Shown here one piece after another: positions 9,808 through 19,451 of a DNA stretch of 64,000 nt. Numbering within the stretch: position 1 is the stretch's first letter; each line of letters opens with the position of its first letter. Source of the DNA: Thermogemmata fonticola (GTDB lineage Bacteria; Planctomycetota; Planctomycetia; Gemmatales; Gemmataceae); the NCBI RefSeq assembly GCF_013694095.1, contig NZ_JACEFB010000010.1:98882-162881 (forward strand), in the 5' to 3' direction. A model generated the notes under the pieces. That model did no database searches and was not told the origin of the DNA. It saw nothing but the letters and a program-made list of their open reading frames with translations. Both the position numbers and the translations under genes were made by a program.

Positions 9808-9947
9808 GAAGCGACGAGCCGGTTCAAAACCGATCCCTATTTCCCACGGCACTCTCTCCCCGGCGATGGTGCCACCTCAACGGAAAAGCCCGGTTACAAT
9901 AGCTTCAGGGAGAATATAATCTCCCAACTTCGATAGGGTAAACTGCT

Positions 9948-11177
9948 ATGTCTATCCTCCTAGCTCAGGAACTCCCTCCTAACAGGGATGCATCACCGGG
10001 GAGCGGTGATTATACGCCCTCCTCCCCCGTTCGAGGACAACAACCGCGTTGGCGACTGAGTGCGGAAGGTGCCACTTGGATCGGCATTTGTCTGGTCGTG
10101 GGACTAGTTGGGTGGTGGAAAAGTTTCAATGCCGTATTGCTGCTGGCCTATGTCATGACAGGATTGCTCGGAGGGCAGCTTTATACGCTGTGGCGCCGCC
10201 GGCAGGGTTGGCAGGCCCATATGTCGGCACTTCCCACCCTCTTTGCTGGGGAACGTGTTCTAGGACAGATCGTGGTCACAAATTCGGCCCACATGCGTGC
10301 TGATTGTGTTGCCGAGATACAGATCGGACCGCAAACCTTCCGCTGGTACTTGGAGGCAGCCCCACCAGGCCAACAGCAGAGCATTTCCTGGACGGCTATT
10401 CTGCGGCAGCGAGGCCGTTTCCCCATACAACTGCATCTCAGCGAGAGTGACGGATTCGGCTGGTTCCACAGGCGCACCGCGATTCCCGGCGGCGAGGTGA
10501 TTGTCCTTCCTGCGGTGGGGGATATTGACATACCGAAGCTGCGCCGCTGGTTGGATCACCAGATTCCCGGCGCCATGATCACGCGGCCCTCTCAGCGGCG
10601 GATCACTCTGGAGCCGATCGAAGTCCGGGGCATACGTCCCTATCGTCCGGGGGATTCGCTCCGAGCCATCCATTGGCGCACCACGGCCCGGAGGCGGCGC
10701 CTGATGGTTCGCGAATACGACACCGCCTGCGGTATGCCCGTCGTGCTGACACTTTTGCCTCCGGCCTCTCCTGGCCCCAAGGAAGTGACTGAGCGATGGG
10801 AAGCTACCCTATCATTTGCCGCAACCATGGCCTACTACTGGCCGCAGACAGCAGAACACACCCCGTTCGTCCTCGTGATTGCTGGAGCTTCCCCCCATAT
10901 CCTCTATTTGCCTCCCTCTGGTCAAGGAATAAGGCACATCCTCCGTCCGCTGGCTGACCCCACAGCGTTCACTCCAGATCCGCCGCCACCGACACTTCTT
11001 CGTCGTATCGGCCGTTGCGTTCATCTGGTGCTCACCCCCAACACAATGCTCCCTGATCCGTCTCCGGAAGAGTTGCCCTTCGTCCCCCCAGGACAATTGC
11101 TCATCCCGCTGACCCTGGAGCAACTCCCGTCCTGGTACACTCCGCCAGGAACGTTAGCTCCAGCAATAGAGGGGTAG
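9948..11177 (+). CDS. DUF58 domain protein, MoxR partner
   Basis: A 409-residue membrane-linked protein. Two hydrophobic segments at about 44-80 form an N-terminal anchor. The DUF58 signature GIRPYRPGDSLRAIHWRTTAR lies around residues 226-247, next to a von Willebrand A-like region. Such proteins pair with MoxR ATPases, and by analogy this one probably helps assemble or fold envelope proteins. The tail is rich in proline. It sits between moxR and a transglutaminase gene with 36 bases to the latter, so the three are probably one operon. Confidence 0.87.
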   Translation: MSILLAQELPPNRDASPGSGDYTPSSPVRGQQPRWRLSAEGATWIGICLVVGLVGWWKSFNAVLLLAYVMTGLLGGQLYTLWRRRQGWQAHMSALPTLFAGERVLGQIVVTNSAHMRADCVAEIQIGPQTFRWYLEAAPPGQQQSISWTAILRQRGRFPIQLHLSESDGFGWFHRRTAIPGGEVIVLPAVGDIDIPKLRRWLDHQIPGAMITRPSQRRITLEPIEVRGIRPYRPGDSLRAIHWRTTARRRRLMVREYDTACGMPVVLTLLPPASPGPKEVTERWEATLSFAATMAYYWPQTAEHTPFVLVIAGASPHILYLPPSGQGIRHILRPLADPTAFTPDPPPPTLLRRIGRCVHLVLTPNTMLPDPSPEELPFVPPGQLLIPLTLEQLPSWYTPPGTLAPAIEG

Positions 11178-11213
11178 TTAGGTTTAGGCCCAAACCACGA
11201 GGGGAGAGTTGTC

Positions 11214-13487
11214 ATGTTCTGGTACACTGCCTTTCGCCGAAGTTTCTACGCCACGTTAGGCAGTGCCTGTCTAGCTTTGGGTTACGCCGAGTACGCCCTC
11301 CTCCCGGAATCCTCTCTCGTCGCCGCGATGGTCCTTGTGTCACTGGTGGGTTTGTACTTTCGGGAATCCCGATGGGCGGTTTTATCCATCCCGGCAGCTA
11401 ATCGCCTGGGTGCGCTGGTCGGCGTGCTCACCCTGTTCTGGGCCGCCTGGCGTATGGGACGCGAATGGACTCAACCTCAGTTGCTCAACACCGATTGGTC
11501 CTTACTGCTTGTGGCATTGCTCGGTCCGCTTACGATGGTATTGCTGCCTGCCAAACTTCTGCGGCGGGACAAGCACGTTGGGGATTACTGGTGGTTGCAC
11601 GGCTTGGCTTTGGCTGCTGCCACTCTAGCCGCCGCGATGACGGAAGATGTTTTCGGTTTCGTTTTCCTCCTGCTATATGTGACTCTCGCTGTTAGCAACT
11701 TGCGTTTGCTTCATGTGGCGCACCGGATAGGTTGGCTGCCGCCGCTGCCAGGGCAGCCCTTCCATCGAGTCCGGTATATGATGACGACTCCGAGCATCCG
11801 TTGGGGAGTGGCCCACGGCCTCCTCCTCGTGATAGCAGCCCTCTTCCTAGCCCTTCCCCTCTATTTGCTGACCCCTCGTTCTCCCATACCGCCTGCCACG
11901 TTTGGAAAGCCCCGCATTGAGATCGGTTACGCCGCAGACCAGATGCTAGACCTGACACAAACAGGCTATCTGCACAGCAATCGGACGCCGTTGTTTGAAG
12001 TCACTGTGCAACGGCCGGACGGTTCACCGGGCCAACTCTCACCGGAACAAAGGTGGCGGGGGAGAGAGTTGCGTTTGTACAACTCCGGTCGCTGGGAAGC
12101 CGGCAATACCCGCCTGCCCACCATTGTGCCTAGCACCCAGACATCTCTGCCCTGGCAGTCCCCGCAGCTTGGACCGCAGCAACTGCTTTTAACCTTTCAT
12201 CTCCGGCCTGGGAACCGTTCCTTTTTCCTGGCCGATCCTGTGGCCTGGCGAGCCAATCAGCCCACCCCTATTGTCAGCTTGCAGCAAGGCCGCCCCCCTC
12301 TACCGTGGCAATGGCTCGGCGATGGCACTTTTTATGCTGATTTGGAGGAAGCGGAACGGTTCCCTTATCAGCAGTACTGGCACCCCGCCGATTTACCTGA
12401 TTTGAGTCCTCCTTTTGTCATCGTGGAGCCAGACCCAGCTCCCTTGCTGCGCGCCTTGACCCAAAACCCTCTGCCCCGCTTGCAGGAGTACGCGGATGAC
12501 CTCATCCGCCAGTGGATCCGAACAGGGCGTCTACCCGCGGACCTGATCGACCCTGTCCTCCAGCGGCCGCGCCGGCAGTATCATGGCCAACTCGCTCGAC
12601 TCTTGTGTGAATATCTCCGCAGCGAAGCGGGGCTTCAATACACTACCAACTTGCGGATCACTCGTTCAGACCTGGATCCGATCGAGGATTTCCTGTTCCA
12701 CAGCCAGGCCGGTCACTGCGAACGCTTTGCCAGCGCTCTGGTGCTCCTGTTACGCTCTCAGGGCATTCCGGCTCAACTGATCCTCGGTTGTAAAGGATGG
12801 GAACCCTTGGACCAACCGGGACGTTATCTGGTCCGCCATGAGCATGCTCATGCTTGGGTCGAATGCCTGTTGGAGGAATTTCAACCCCCTTTGCGACCCG
12901 GTATGCGACCCGTCAGCCGATGGCTCAGCCTGGACCCCACACCTTCTGCTGATCCCTCTGTTTCCCCACCCGGCAATTACTGGCTCCAGCGCACACATCG
13001 GGAGGTTCAGCAATGGCTCCGCGACTACCTGGTCGAGTTCACGCCTGAGCAACAGCGGCAGGCCTGGATCGTCTTGAGATCGTATCTGGGCTGGCTGGCG
13101 CCTTGGATCGGCGTAGCACTTGGAATGGCTCTGGCCGGTTCCACTCTCTACCGTCTCTGGCAACACCGAAGGCGGCCTGCAACGCCCCCATCCCGCCAAC
13201 CCTGTGCTGAATTGTTGGCATGTCTGAAACCTTTGGGTATCGTACCTCTTCCCGGCGAGACGATAGCCGCGTGGGCCGAACGTATCACCGCTCGCATGCT
13301 CCAGGACAACTGCCTCGCCCCTTATGCCGACTTGCCCTTGACTTGGGTCCACACTTACTACGCCGAACGTTTTGGCGGACGGAGCTTCAGCATCGAACAC
13401 TGGACTGCCCTGCGGCAACGCCTCCAGGACCTGAGCCACCAGCTCCGGCAACGGCCTGCCATCACCGCGAACTCGCCCACCTCCTAG
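11214..13487 (+). CDS. TgpA-like membrane transglutaminase-fold protein
   Basis: A 757-residue protein. The first 230 residues contain several membrane helices. A periplasmic transglutaminase-like core follows, with the catalytic triad visible: Cys502 in AGHCERFASALVLLLRSQGI, His546 in EHAHAWVE and Asp574 in SLDPTP. One more helix at about 625-645 separates it from a cytoplasmic DUF4129-like tail. TgpA of Pseudomonas has the same layout. The natural substrate is unknown; a role in remodelling or cross-linking envelope proteins is inferred from the family. SD GAGGGGAG just before the ATG. Confidence 0.9.
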   Translation: MFWYTAFRRSFYATLGSACLALGYAEYALLPESSLVAAMVLVSLVGLYFRESRWAVLSIPAANRLGALVGVLTLFWAAWRMGREWTQPQLLNTDWSLLLVALLGPLTMVLLPAKLLRRDKHVGDYWWLHGLALAAATLAAAMTEDVFGFVFLLLYVTLAVSNLRLLHVAHRIGWLPPLPGQPFHRVRYMMTTPSIRWGVAHGLLLVIAALFLALPLYLLTPRSPIPPATFGKPRIEIGYAADQMLDLTQTGYLHSNRTPLFEVTVQRPDGSPGQLSPEQRWRGRELRLYNSGRWEAGNTRLPTIVPSTQTSLPWQSPQLGPQQLLLTFHLRPGNRSFFLADPVAWRANQPTPIVSLQQGRPPLPWQWLGDGTFYADLEEAERFPYQQYWHPADLPDLSPPFVIVEPDPAPLLRALTQNPLPRLQEYADDLIRQWIRTGRLPADLIDPVLQRPRRQYHGQLARLLCEYLRSEAGLQYTTNLRITRSDLDPIEDFLFHSQAGHCERFASALVLLLRSQGIPAQLILGCKGWEPLDQPGRYLVRHEHAHAWVECLLEEFQPPLRPGMRPVSRWLSLDPTPSADPSVSPPGNYWLQRTHREVQQWLRDYLVEFTPEQQRQAWIVLRSYLGWLAPWIGVALGMALAGSTLYRLWQHRRRPATPPSRQPCAELLACLKPLGIVPLPGETIAAWAERITARMLQDNCLAPYADLPLTWVHTYYAERFGGRSFSIEHWTALRQRLQDLSHQLRQRPAITANSPTS

Positions 13488-13674
13488 ATTAACCGTGTGA
13501 CCTTCGACAGGGCGTTGCTGACTCTGTGCCGCATTCTCGTTCTTTTTGTGATTTCCCGGAAGATTTATTGAAGCCAAGCGCAAGGGAGGCGGACGAGAGG
13601 TAGGCAGGAACAGGAGATTTCAAGCCCAAAAGGATGTTTTCCCAATCGACCGGCTCGTCCGAGGTGCAAACCCC

Positions 13675-14244
13675 ATGAGCAGCCAGGTTCGATGTTTACA
13701 AAGCCACGACAGCGTTCTCGTGGTCATCGACGTGCAAGATAAGCTGCTGTCCCGTATCCCAACAGCGCCTAGTTTGGTGAAGAACATCGCTTTTCTCCTG
13801 GACGTGGCCCAACTGCTGGACGTACCGGTGCGGGCCACGGAACAATATCCCCAGGGTTTGGGAACTACGACTGCGGAGTTAGCCCGCCGCTTGCCACGTC
13901 CACCGGTGGCCAAGACTGCTTTCAGTTGTTGCGGAGCCGGGACATTTCTCGAAGAGCTGGAGATATTGCGCCGCCCGCAGATCGTGCTGACAGGCATGGA
14001 AACCCACGTGTGTGTCAGCCAGACCGCTTTCGATCTGCTCCAGGCCGGCCTTCAGGTTTATTTACCGGTGGATGCCCTCGGCGCGCGCTTTGCCATCGAT
14101 CATGAAACCGCCCTGCGCCGGCTGGAACGGGCAGGAGCCATCCTGACGACAGTCGAGGCGATCGCCTTTGAGTGGCTCCGAGATGCCGCCCATCCGCAAT
14201 TCGCTTCGTTTCGTCAACTGGTCATTGCCCGCAGCGCATCCTAA
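13675..14244 (+). CDS. Isochorismatase-fold cysteine hydrolase
   Basis: A 189-residue single-domain hydrolase. The catalytic triad of the family is visible: Asp19 in VVIDVQDKL, Lys80 in VAKTAFSCCG and Cys113 in GMETHVCVSQTA. Members split C-N or ether bonds in small amides such as nicotinamide or ureidoacrylate. The bacterial relatives closest in motif are of the YcaC/'isochorismatase domain' kind and their substrates are often unknown. GAGG lies before the ATG. The aminotransferase gene follows after about 80 bases and could be co-transcribed. Confidence 0.85.
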   Translation: MSSQVRCLQSHDSVLVVIDVQDKLLSRIPTAPSLVKNIAFLLDVAQLLDVPVRATEQYPQGLGTTTAELARRLPRPPVAKTAFSCCGAGTFLEELEILRRPQIVLTGMETHVCVSQTAFDLLQAGLQVYLPVDALGARFAIDHETALRRLERAGAILTTVEAIAFEWLRDAAHPQFASFRQLVIARSAS

Positions 14245-14322
14245 GCCAATCTTCATCGGTGGGGGAAAATCATCACGATTTCCCTTTGCAATCCCGTTGC
14301 TTAAGGGAACATCCTCCGGAGT

Positions 14323-15531
14323 GTGCGAAAACTTATGACCTCGGCCTCAACACCCTCGTTACCTGGTCAGCTCAATCCGACGCCCCGTTTGCTGCTAGGG
14401 CCTGGACCCAGTGATTTGCACCCCCGCGTGGTCGCAGCCATGACCACTCCCCTCCTGGGTCATCTGGACCCGCAGTTTCTTCTGCTGATGTCGGAAACCC
14501 AGGAGATGCTCCGGGCCGTATTCCAGACCCGCAATGAATTGACCTTGCCGATTTCCGCCACTGGTTCTGGCGGTATGGAGGCCTGTTTGGTCAATCTATT
14601 GGAACCGGGGGATCGGGCCTTGATTTGCGTCGCTGGCTACTTTGGCGAGCGGATGGCCGAGATGGCCCGGCGGTGCGGCGCGGAGGTCCACGTAGAACAA
14701 GAAAGCTGGGGCAAGACTTTTTCGCCAGATCGGCTCCGGGAAGCACTCCGCCGAGTCCGACCGAAAGTCCTGGGAATTGTCAATGCCGAAACATCGACCG
14801 GGGCCTGGCAGGATATTTCTTTCCTGGGTGCCCTTTGCCGGGAATTTGACGCTCTTGCGGTCGTCGATTGTGTCACGTCCCTGGGTTGTACCCCTGTCGC
14901 CATAGATACGTGGCAAATCGATGCGGCGTTCAGTTGCTCTCAGAAAGGTTTGAGCTGTCCTCCTGGTTTGGCTCCGCTGACATTCGGCCCACGAGCGCTG
15001 GAAGCTCTCTACCGCCGCAAAAGCCCCGTCCGGAGCTGGTATTTCGACCTGACTGCCTTGCGGAGCTATTGGGGCACAGAGCGGGTCTATCACCACACAG
15101 CCCCGATCACCATGATTTACGCCCTACGCGAAGGACTTCGTCTGGTTCTGGAGGAAGGACTGGAAGCCCGTTTTGAGCGTCATCAGCGGCATGCCCGTGC
15201 CCTGCGAGCGGGACTGGAGGCTCTAGGTTTGCGTACCCTTGCTGAGGAATCTTGCCAGCTTCCCCAACTTCATGCTGTTCTCTTGCCTGATGGCGTCAAC
15301 GATGTTCAGGGGCGCAAACGGCTCCTGGAAGAGTTTGGCATCGAAGTCGGCGGCGGACTGGGCGAATATAAGGGTCGTGTCTGGCGTATCGGGCTGATGG
15401 GGTACAACAGTCGGACCAACTGTGTCTTCCAGGTTTTAGCAGCCTTGGAGAAAGTTCTCATCGATTGCGGCGTGCATTGCAGTCGCGGCAGCGGGGTGGC
15501 TGCGGCCGAAGCCTTCTATGCCAGCAGTTGA
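14323..15531 (+). CDS. Class V aminotransferase (alanine-glyoxylate aminotransferase-like)
   Basis: A 402-residue pyridoxal-phosphate enzyme. PLLGHLDPQFLLLM near the N terminus and the cofactor lysine K208 in FSCSQKGLSCPPG mark the alanine/serine-glyoxylate aminotransferase branch of class V. It transfers an amino group between alanine or serine and glyoxylate. The C-terminal GGGLGEYKGRVWRIGLMG is also typical. The first possible codon is GTG 14323; an ATG at 14335 is an equally plausible start since CCGGA upstream serves both. No partner genes of a glyoxylate pathway are nearby. Confidence 0.9.
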   Translation: MRKLMTSASTPSLPGQLNPTPRLLLGPGPSDLHPRVVAAMTTPLLGHLDPQFLLLMSETQEMLRAVFQTRNELTLPISATGSGGMEACLVNLLEPGDRALICVAGYFGERMAEMARRCGAEVHVEQESWGKTFSPDRLREALRRVRPKVLGIVNAETSTGAWQDISFLGALCREFDALAVVDCVTSLGCTPVAIDTWQIDAAFSCSQKGLSCPPGLAPLTFGPRALEALYRRKSPVRSWYFDLTALRSYWGTERVYHHTAPITMIYALREGLRLVLEEGLEARFERHQRHARALRAGLEALGLRTLAEESCQLPQLHAVLLPDGVNDVQGRKRLLEEFGIEVGGGLGEYKGRVWRIGLMGYNSRTNCVFQVLAALEKVLIDCGVHCSRGSGVAAAEAFYASS

Positions 15532-15606
15532 ACAGATCGAGCAGGCGTAGGCAGGTGTTGGCCGGCCGGCGAGTCGGTACTCTAGACCCTTCCCATGAGC
15601 CAATCA

Positions 15607-17190
15607 TCAGTAGCGTATCTCTGCGCCCCAGTTGAGCATGGATACGTAAACTTGCGTTGTCCTCCCCGTGAGACTCTGACTGAGATTATATTGATGCTGT
15701 GCTCGTTGCACATTCCACCAGTACAATCCTGTATAGCCAAAGGTGAACTTCACATGCCGGGAAACACGCAACCCCACGCGAGCGTTGGCTTCGCTCACGA
15801 CGGAAAAGTAGTTGATGCGATTCCCACTGTCACTCAACACGAGCGGCAGGGTTACTCCCGCGGCACTGAGCAAGCGGATTCGGCTGAAGTCCGTGTCACA
15901 AGCGTTGTTACCCAGTGCCACTGCGCCGCTGAGCTGCAAGGACCAAGGTCCCTCCGCCAAGGACATGAGTGAGCCGATCTGAGCACCGTAGAAGTTGTTG
16001 CTGGTACGGACATTATCTTCCCCCGTTGCTGTAAAAGCGGTTTGTACGGAAGTACTAACATAGTTCAGTCTCAATTCATCTCCCAAACGGAGTTGCCGAT
16101 AACCTACAAATGTTTCCCAGCGTATATCATCTGTTGATATCCACACTCGTCGTAGTTGAATATCCCCTCCCACAAAACTTGTGCGCACAGAGGCCGCGGC
16201 AGAACCGACCGCCACTCCCGGAAAACTCACAAAAAACGGCAATTGGATGTTGGTGGCTGTATTGATCAAATTTGTTCCTGGAAACGCCGCAGTCTGGAAC
16301 ACGAGGGGGAACAAGGCGCCGAGGGTGTCTAAGCTTGGAGCCGTCAAATCTACCACCTGCGGCACCACCACCACATTGGTACCATCACCCAGCACTGTGA
16401 GCGGGTCACTCGTGGAGTAGAGGGAATAGTATCGTGCCGCCAGGCCCCAGTGGTGTTTCTCGCCGAACCACACCCCTACTTCGGCTCGCAGTCCAGGACG
16501 CCAATTGTCCAGCATTTTGCGTTCACCGAAGACGAAGGTGGTCGTAGGAACGCCGATGGCACCGGCCTGGGAACCGGCCGTTATCGGTCCACTCGTGATG
16601 AGAGGCGGCACATCCACGCCGCTCGTCGCTCCCAGCAGCAATTCCACATTGCCCCAGCTCCACATTCGTCGCGGACCCGTGGATTCCGCTAGCATAAACT
16701 GTTCCGGTGCTGGATACGCCGCAGGGTCAAAGGGACTGCCTCGCCCCCCAGGGATGTCCATCACAAACTGCTGACCCAACGGCTGCGCTTGAGGTGTAGC
16801 TGCGGGAAGAACTAGAGGAGCAGCCAACGGACCAGCAGGAAGAGCCACTTGCTGGGGCGCTGGCGGAAGGGGAGTTGCAAAGAGACTGCCAGAAAAACTG
16901 GCATCTGTAGGGACACGCCACGCTCCGCCCGGACCTAGAGCATAATCGGGAGCTAGCGCCGCTCCTTTCTCCTGCGAAGTCGACGGTTTTGCAGTATTGC
17001 CCTCTATTTCTCCTAGAACGCTGCGGTTCGCATTTTTTCCCACTCCAGAGAGAGCTGCGCCGTCTGCACTACCGGATGCTACCTGTCCGTAAACCGACAC
17101 GGCTCCGAATAGCATCCACATCGCAGCATAACATCCCCGCACCATGGCCGCGCCACCCCTCACTCCGGCACGTTTCCGAGAATCCGCCAT
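15607..17190 (-). CDS. BBP7-family outer-membrane beta-barrel protein
   Basis: A 527-residue secreted or outer-membrane protein of the BBP7 family, widespread in planctomycetes. A signal peptide ends near VSVYGQ. A Pro/Gln/Ala-rich stretch at about 90-175 leads into the barrel from RRMWSWGNVELLLG onward, with alternating aromatic strands such as WGLAARYYSLYS, FVGYRQLRLGDELRLNYV and VKFTFGYTGLYWW. It ends in an aromatic-rich strand (MLNWGAEIRY), as porin-like barrels do. The annotated ATG has weak AAGAG before it; an internal ATG at residue 16 has GAGGGG and gives a cleaner signal peptide. Function beyond an outer-membrane barrel is unknown. A 104-bp inverted repeat lies just upstream. Confidence 0.85.
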   Translation of the reverse strand: MADSRKRAGVRGGAAMVRGCYAAMWMLFGAVSVYGQVASGSADGAALSGVGKNANRSVLGEIEGNTAKPSTSQEKGAALAPDYALGPGGAWRVPTDASFSGSLFATPLPPAPQQVALPAGPLAAPLVLPAATPQAQPLGQQFVMDIPGGRGSPFDPAAYPAPEQFMLAESTGPRRMWSWGNVELLLGATSGVDVPPLITSGPITAGSQAGAIGVPTTTFVFGERKMLDNWRPGLRAEVGVWFGEKHHWGLAARYYSLYSTSDPLTVLGDGTNVVVVPQVVDLTAPSLDTLGALFPLVFQTAAFPGTNLINTATNIQLPFFVSFPGVAVGSAAASVRTSFVGGDIQLRRVWISTDDIRWETFVGYRQLRLGDELRLNYVSTSVQTAFTATGEDNVRTSNNFYGAQIGSLMSLAEGPWSLQLSGAVALGNNACDTDFSRIRLLSAAGVTLPLVLSDSGNRINYFSVVSEANARVGLRVSRHVKFTFGYTGLYWWNVQRAQHQYNLSQSLTGRTTQVYVSMLNWGAEIRY

Positions 17191-17244
17191 ATCACTCTTA
17201 TCGACATTTCCCGCAAGAGAGGTTTAGTGCCGGGAACTTTCGGG

Positions 17245-17348
17245 GGGTGCAACCAGATTTTCTGGGGGTTCCCTGCCGGGCAGCTCTGCTAGTCTGGGGA
17301 AACATCTCGCGGGTTCAGCCCCCACCCCCAGAGAATCTAGTTACACCC
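17245..17348. repeat. Imperfect 25-bp inverted repeat (MITE-like or structured leader)
   Basis: The arms 17245-17269 and 17324-17348 are complementary over 25 bases with three differences; on the minus strand two of these become G-U pairs. The 54-base centre is GC-rich. It lies 55 bases upstream of the BBP7 gene start, so in minus-strand RNA it would fold into a long hairpin in the leader. It could also be a small inverted-repeat element. No target-site duplication is evident. Confidence 0.6.
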
Positions 17349-17495
17349 AACTTTCGCCGCGGGAGAAGGAAGTTTCTCTGATGGGCAGGAAACTCCGGAA
17401 CACGAGCATCTCCTGCTGACTTAATGTTCGGCGAGCGAGGTGGAGGTGTGGTTTTCTTGGAGAACATGTTGGAGGAAGCCGAGGCTCATGAGTTT

Positions 17496-19169
17496 TCATG
17501 GCTTGCGCCACCGGAGAACTTGGCCGCCGAGAACCCCATCTTGATATTTTCCATCCCGCACAGCGACATGGCCGTTGATCAGAACCCAGCGTACACCGGT
17601 GGGGTATTGATGAGGTTGATCGAAGGTGGCGGTATCTCGGAAGGTGTTGGGATCGAATACGACCAGATCAGCGTAATAGCCTGCCTTGATGTAGCCGCGA
17701 TCCCGGAGTTGCAAGATGTCGGCCGGCAGCCCCGTGGCACTCCGGATGGCTGCGGGTACCGGAAGCAATTTTTCCTGTATCGCATAGTAACCAATTTTCC
17801 GCGGGAATGTGCCATAACTGCGGGGATGCGGCACTGTCGGGCCGGGGTTCTGGACGCCTCCATCGCTGGCTGTAGCCACCCAAGGCTGACGCATGTATAC
17901 CCGCACGTCTTCTTCATTCATCCCGAAGTGGACAATTTGCGCTCCGCCCCGCCGCTCGATTTCCAGCACAATATCCAGAGGCTCCCGTTTTTCTGCCTCA
18001 GCAATCGCAGCGATTGTTTTGCCGTTCCATTGAGGGCGAGCGGCGAAATGAGCAATTTGTAGGCGGCGGGCACCCTCCCAACCCCCTAAGAGCCGGACCA
18101 CATCGGCTCGCAACTGCGGGCCGATTTTCGGATCGTCCAGGCGTTTCAGAAAGTCTTGGGGCGTCCCCTCACGGTAGCGCGGCGGCACTACGGTTGCTCG
18201 TAACGAGGTACTGCTCGCCGTGTAAGGATATTGGTCCGCTGTCACAACTAAACCCTCTTTCCGCTGAGCTTCGATCAGGCGGACCGCTTGGGCTGATAAA
18301 CCCCATGCTTCTTTACCGGAAGCCTTGATATGCGAGATATGCACGCGGCAACCGCTCTCCCGGCCAATTCGGAATGCCTCCTCCAATGCCGCGAGCAGGC
18401 CGGTTCCTTCGTTGCGGATGTGGCTGGCATAAAGGCCGCCATAGCGACCTGCCACTTGGGCTAAAGCCACAATCTCCTCGGTCGCCGCGTAGGTTCCAGG
18501 ATTGTAGATCAAACCGGTGGAAAGCCCCCACGCTCCATCTTCCATCGCTCGCTGCACCATCTGCTGCATCTTCTGCAATTCCTCCGCCGTAGGAGGACGA
18601 TTGGCATTCCCCATCACGGCGGCACGAATGCTGTTATGGGGAGCTAAATGAATCACGTTGGTTCCGATTCCTTGTTCCTGGAGTGTTCGGAAGTACTTCG
18701 CCACATCGGTGGGGCCGGAACCGCAATTGCCTGTCACGACCGTGGTACAACCCTGCATCACATAATTTTTGTTTGCTCGCCCGCCTTTATTGAGTAATCC
18801 AGAATCGCAATGGGTGTGCAAATCGATGAAACCGGGACAGAGCCACAATCCCTTTCCATCAATTACCTCCGCCCCCGATTCGGGCTGGATATCACCCACA
18901 GCGATGATTCTAGACCCCCGAATGTAAACCGAACCGACCTCCGCAGGCCGTCCGCTACCGTCGTATATGGTCACTTGGCGAAAGAGCAAGTGCGTGGTGG
19001 GTTCCCCTCCAGGAGAATGACTTGACGAGGACGGCTGACCCCGCGAAACCTTCAAGCCTTCTGATGCGCCACCCGCTTGTATTCCTCTCCCATCGCCTGA
19101 TGGCACTCCCATACCGACCACGACCGCCAAACATCCCACCAATCCAAAGGCTCTCTTGTAGCTGGCCAT
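17496..19169 (-). CDS. N-acyl-D-amino-acid deacylase-like amidohydrolase, exported
   Basis: A 557-residue amidohydrolase of the D-aminoacylase group, which frees D-amino acids from N-acyl forms. A signal peptide (VGCLAVVVGMGV) precedes a 40-residue Ser/Gly-rich linker. The metal site starts with GFIDLHTHCDSG near residue 120 and continues with VTGNCGSGPTD, ASHIRNEGTG and VHISHIKASG. ATASDGGVQNPGP holds the conserved Asp. The C-terminal RDRGYIKAGYYADLVVFDP is the usual closing beta motif. AGGGGG lies nine bases upstream of the ATG. It could act on D-amino-acid-containing peptides outside the cytoplasm; specificity is not readable from the sequence. Confidence 0.88.
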   Translation of the reverse strand: MASYKRAFGLVGCLAVVVGMGVPSGDGRGIQAGGASEGLKVSRGQPSSSSHSPGGEPTTHLLFRQVTIYDGSGRPAEVGSVYIRGSRIIAVGDIQPESGAEVIDGKGLWLCPGFIDLHTHCDSGLLNKGGRANKNYVMQGCTTVVTGNCGSGPTDVAKYFRTLQEQGIGTNVIHLAPHNSIRAAVMGNANRPPTAEELQKMQQMVQRAMEDGAWGLSTGLIYNPGTYAATEEIVALAQVAGRYGGLYASHIRNEGTGLLAALEEAFRIGRESGCRVHISHIKASGKEAWGLSAQAVRLIEAQRKEGLVVTADQYPYTASSTSLRATVVPPRYREGTPQDFLKRLDDPKIGPQLRADVVRLLGGWEGARRLQIAHFAARPQWNGKTIAAIAEAEKREPLDIVLEIERRGGAQIVHFGMNEEDVRVYMRQPWVATASDGGVQNPGPTVPHPRSYGTFPRKIGYYAIQEKLLPVPAAIRSATGLPADILQLRDRGYIKAGYYADLVVFDPNTFRDTATFDQPHQYPTGVRWVLINGHVAVRDGKYQDGVLGGQVLRWRKP

Positions 19170-19451
19170 CTGTTATTCCCCCTCTTTATCCACGTGGTTG
19201 CCAACATTTGCCGGAGTCCAAGGGTGTAAAAGGTATATTCCCACCCTGGTGTGGCAGTCATTATGAGCATCACTCCAGGATTAGCAACAATAATCCTCTT
19301 CCCACCCTCAGCCACAAAAGGGGAGGATAGAGGAATAACCCCTTCTGCCAGTCCTGTAACATTTCCTTGGTCTGGTCCGGCCAGCCGCAAAGGGGGATCG
19401 GAAAGGTGGGCGAGCCAGAATAGATGAGACGGTGGGCAAGGGGCCCAGCAA

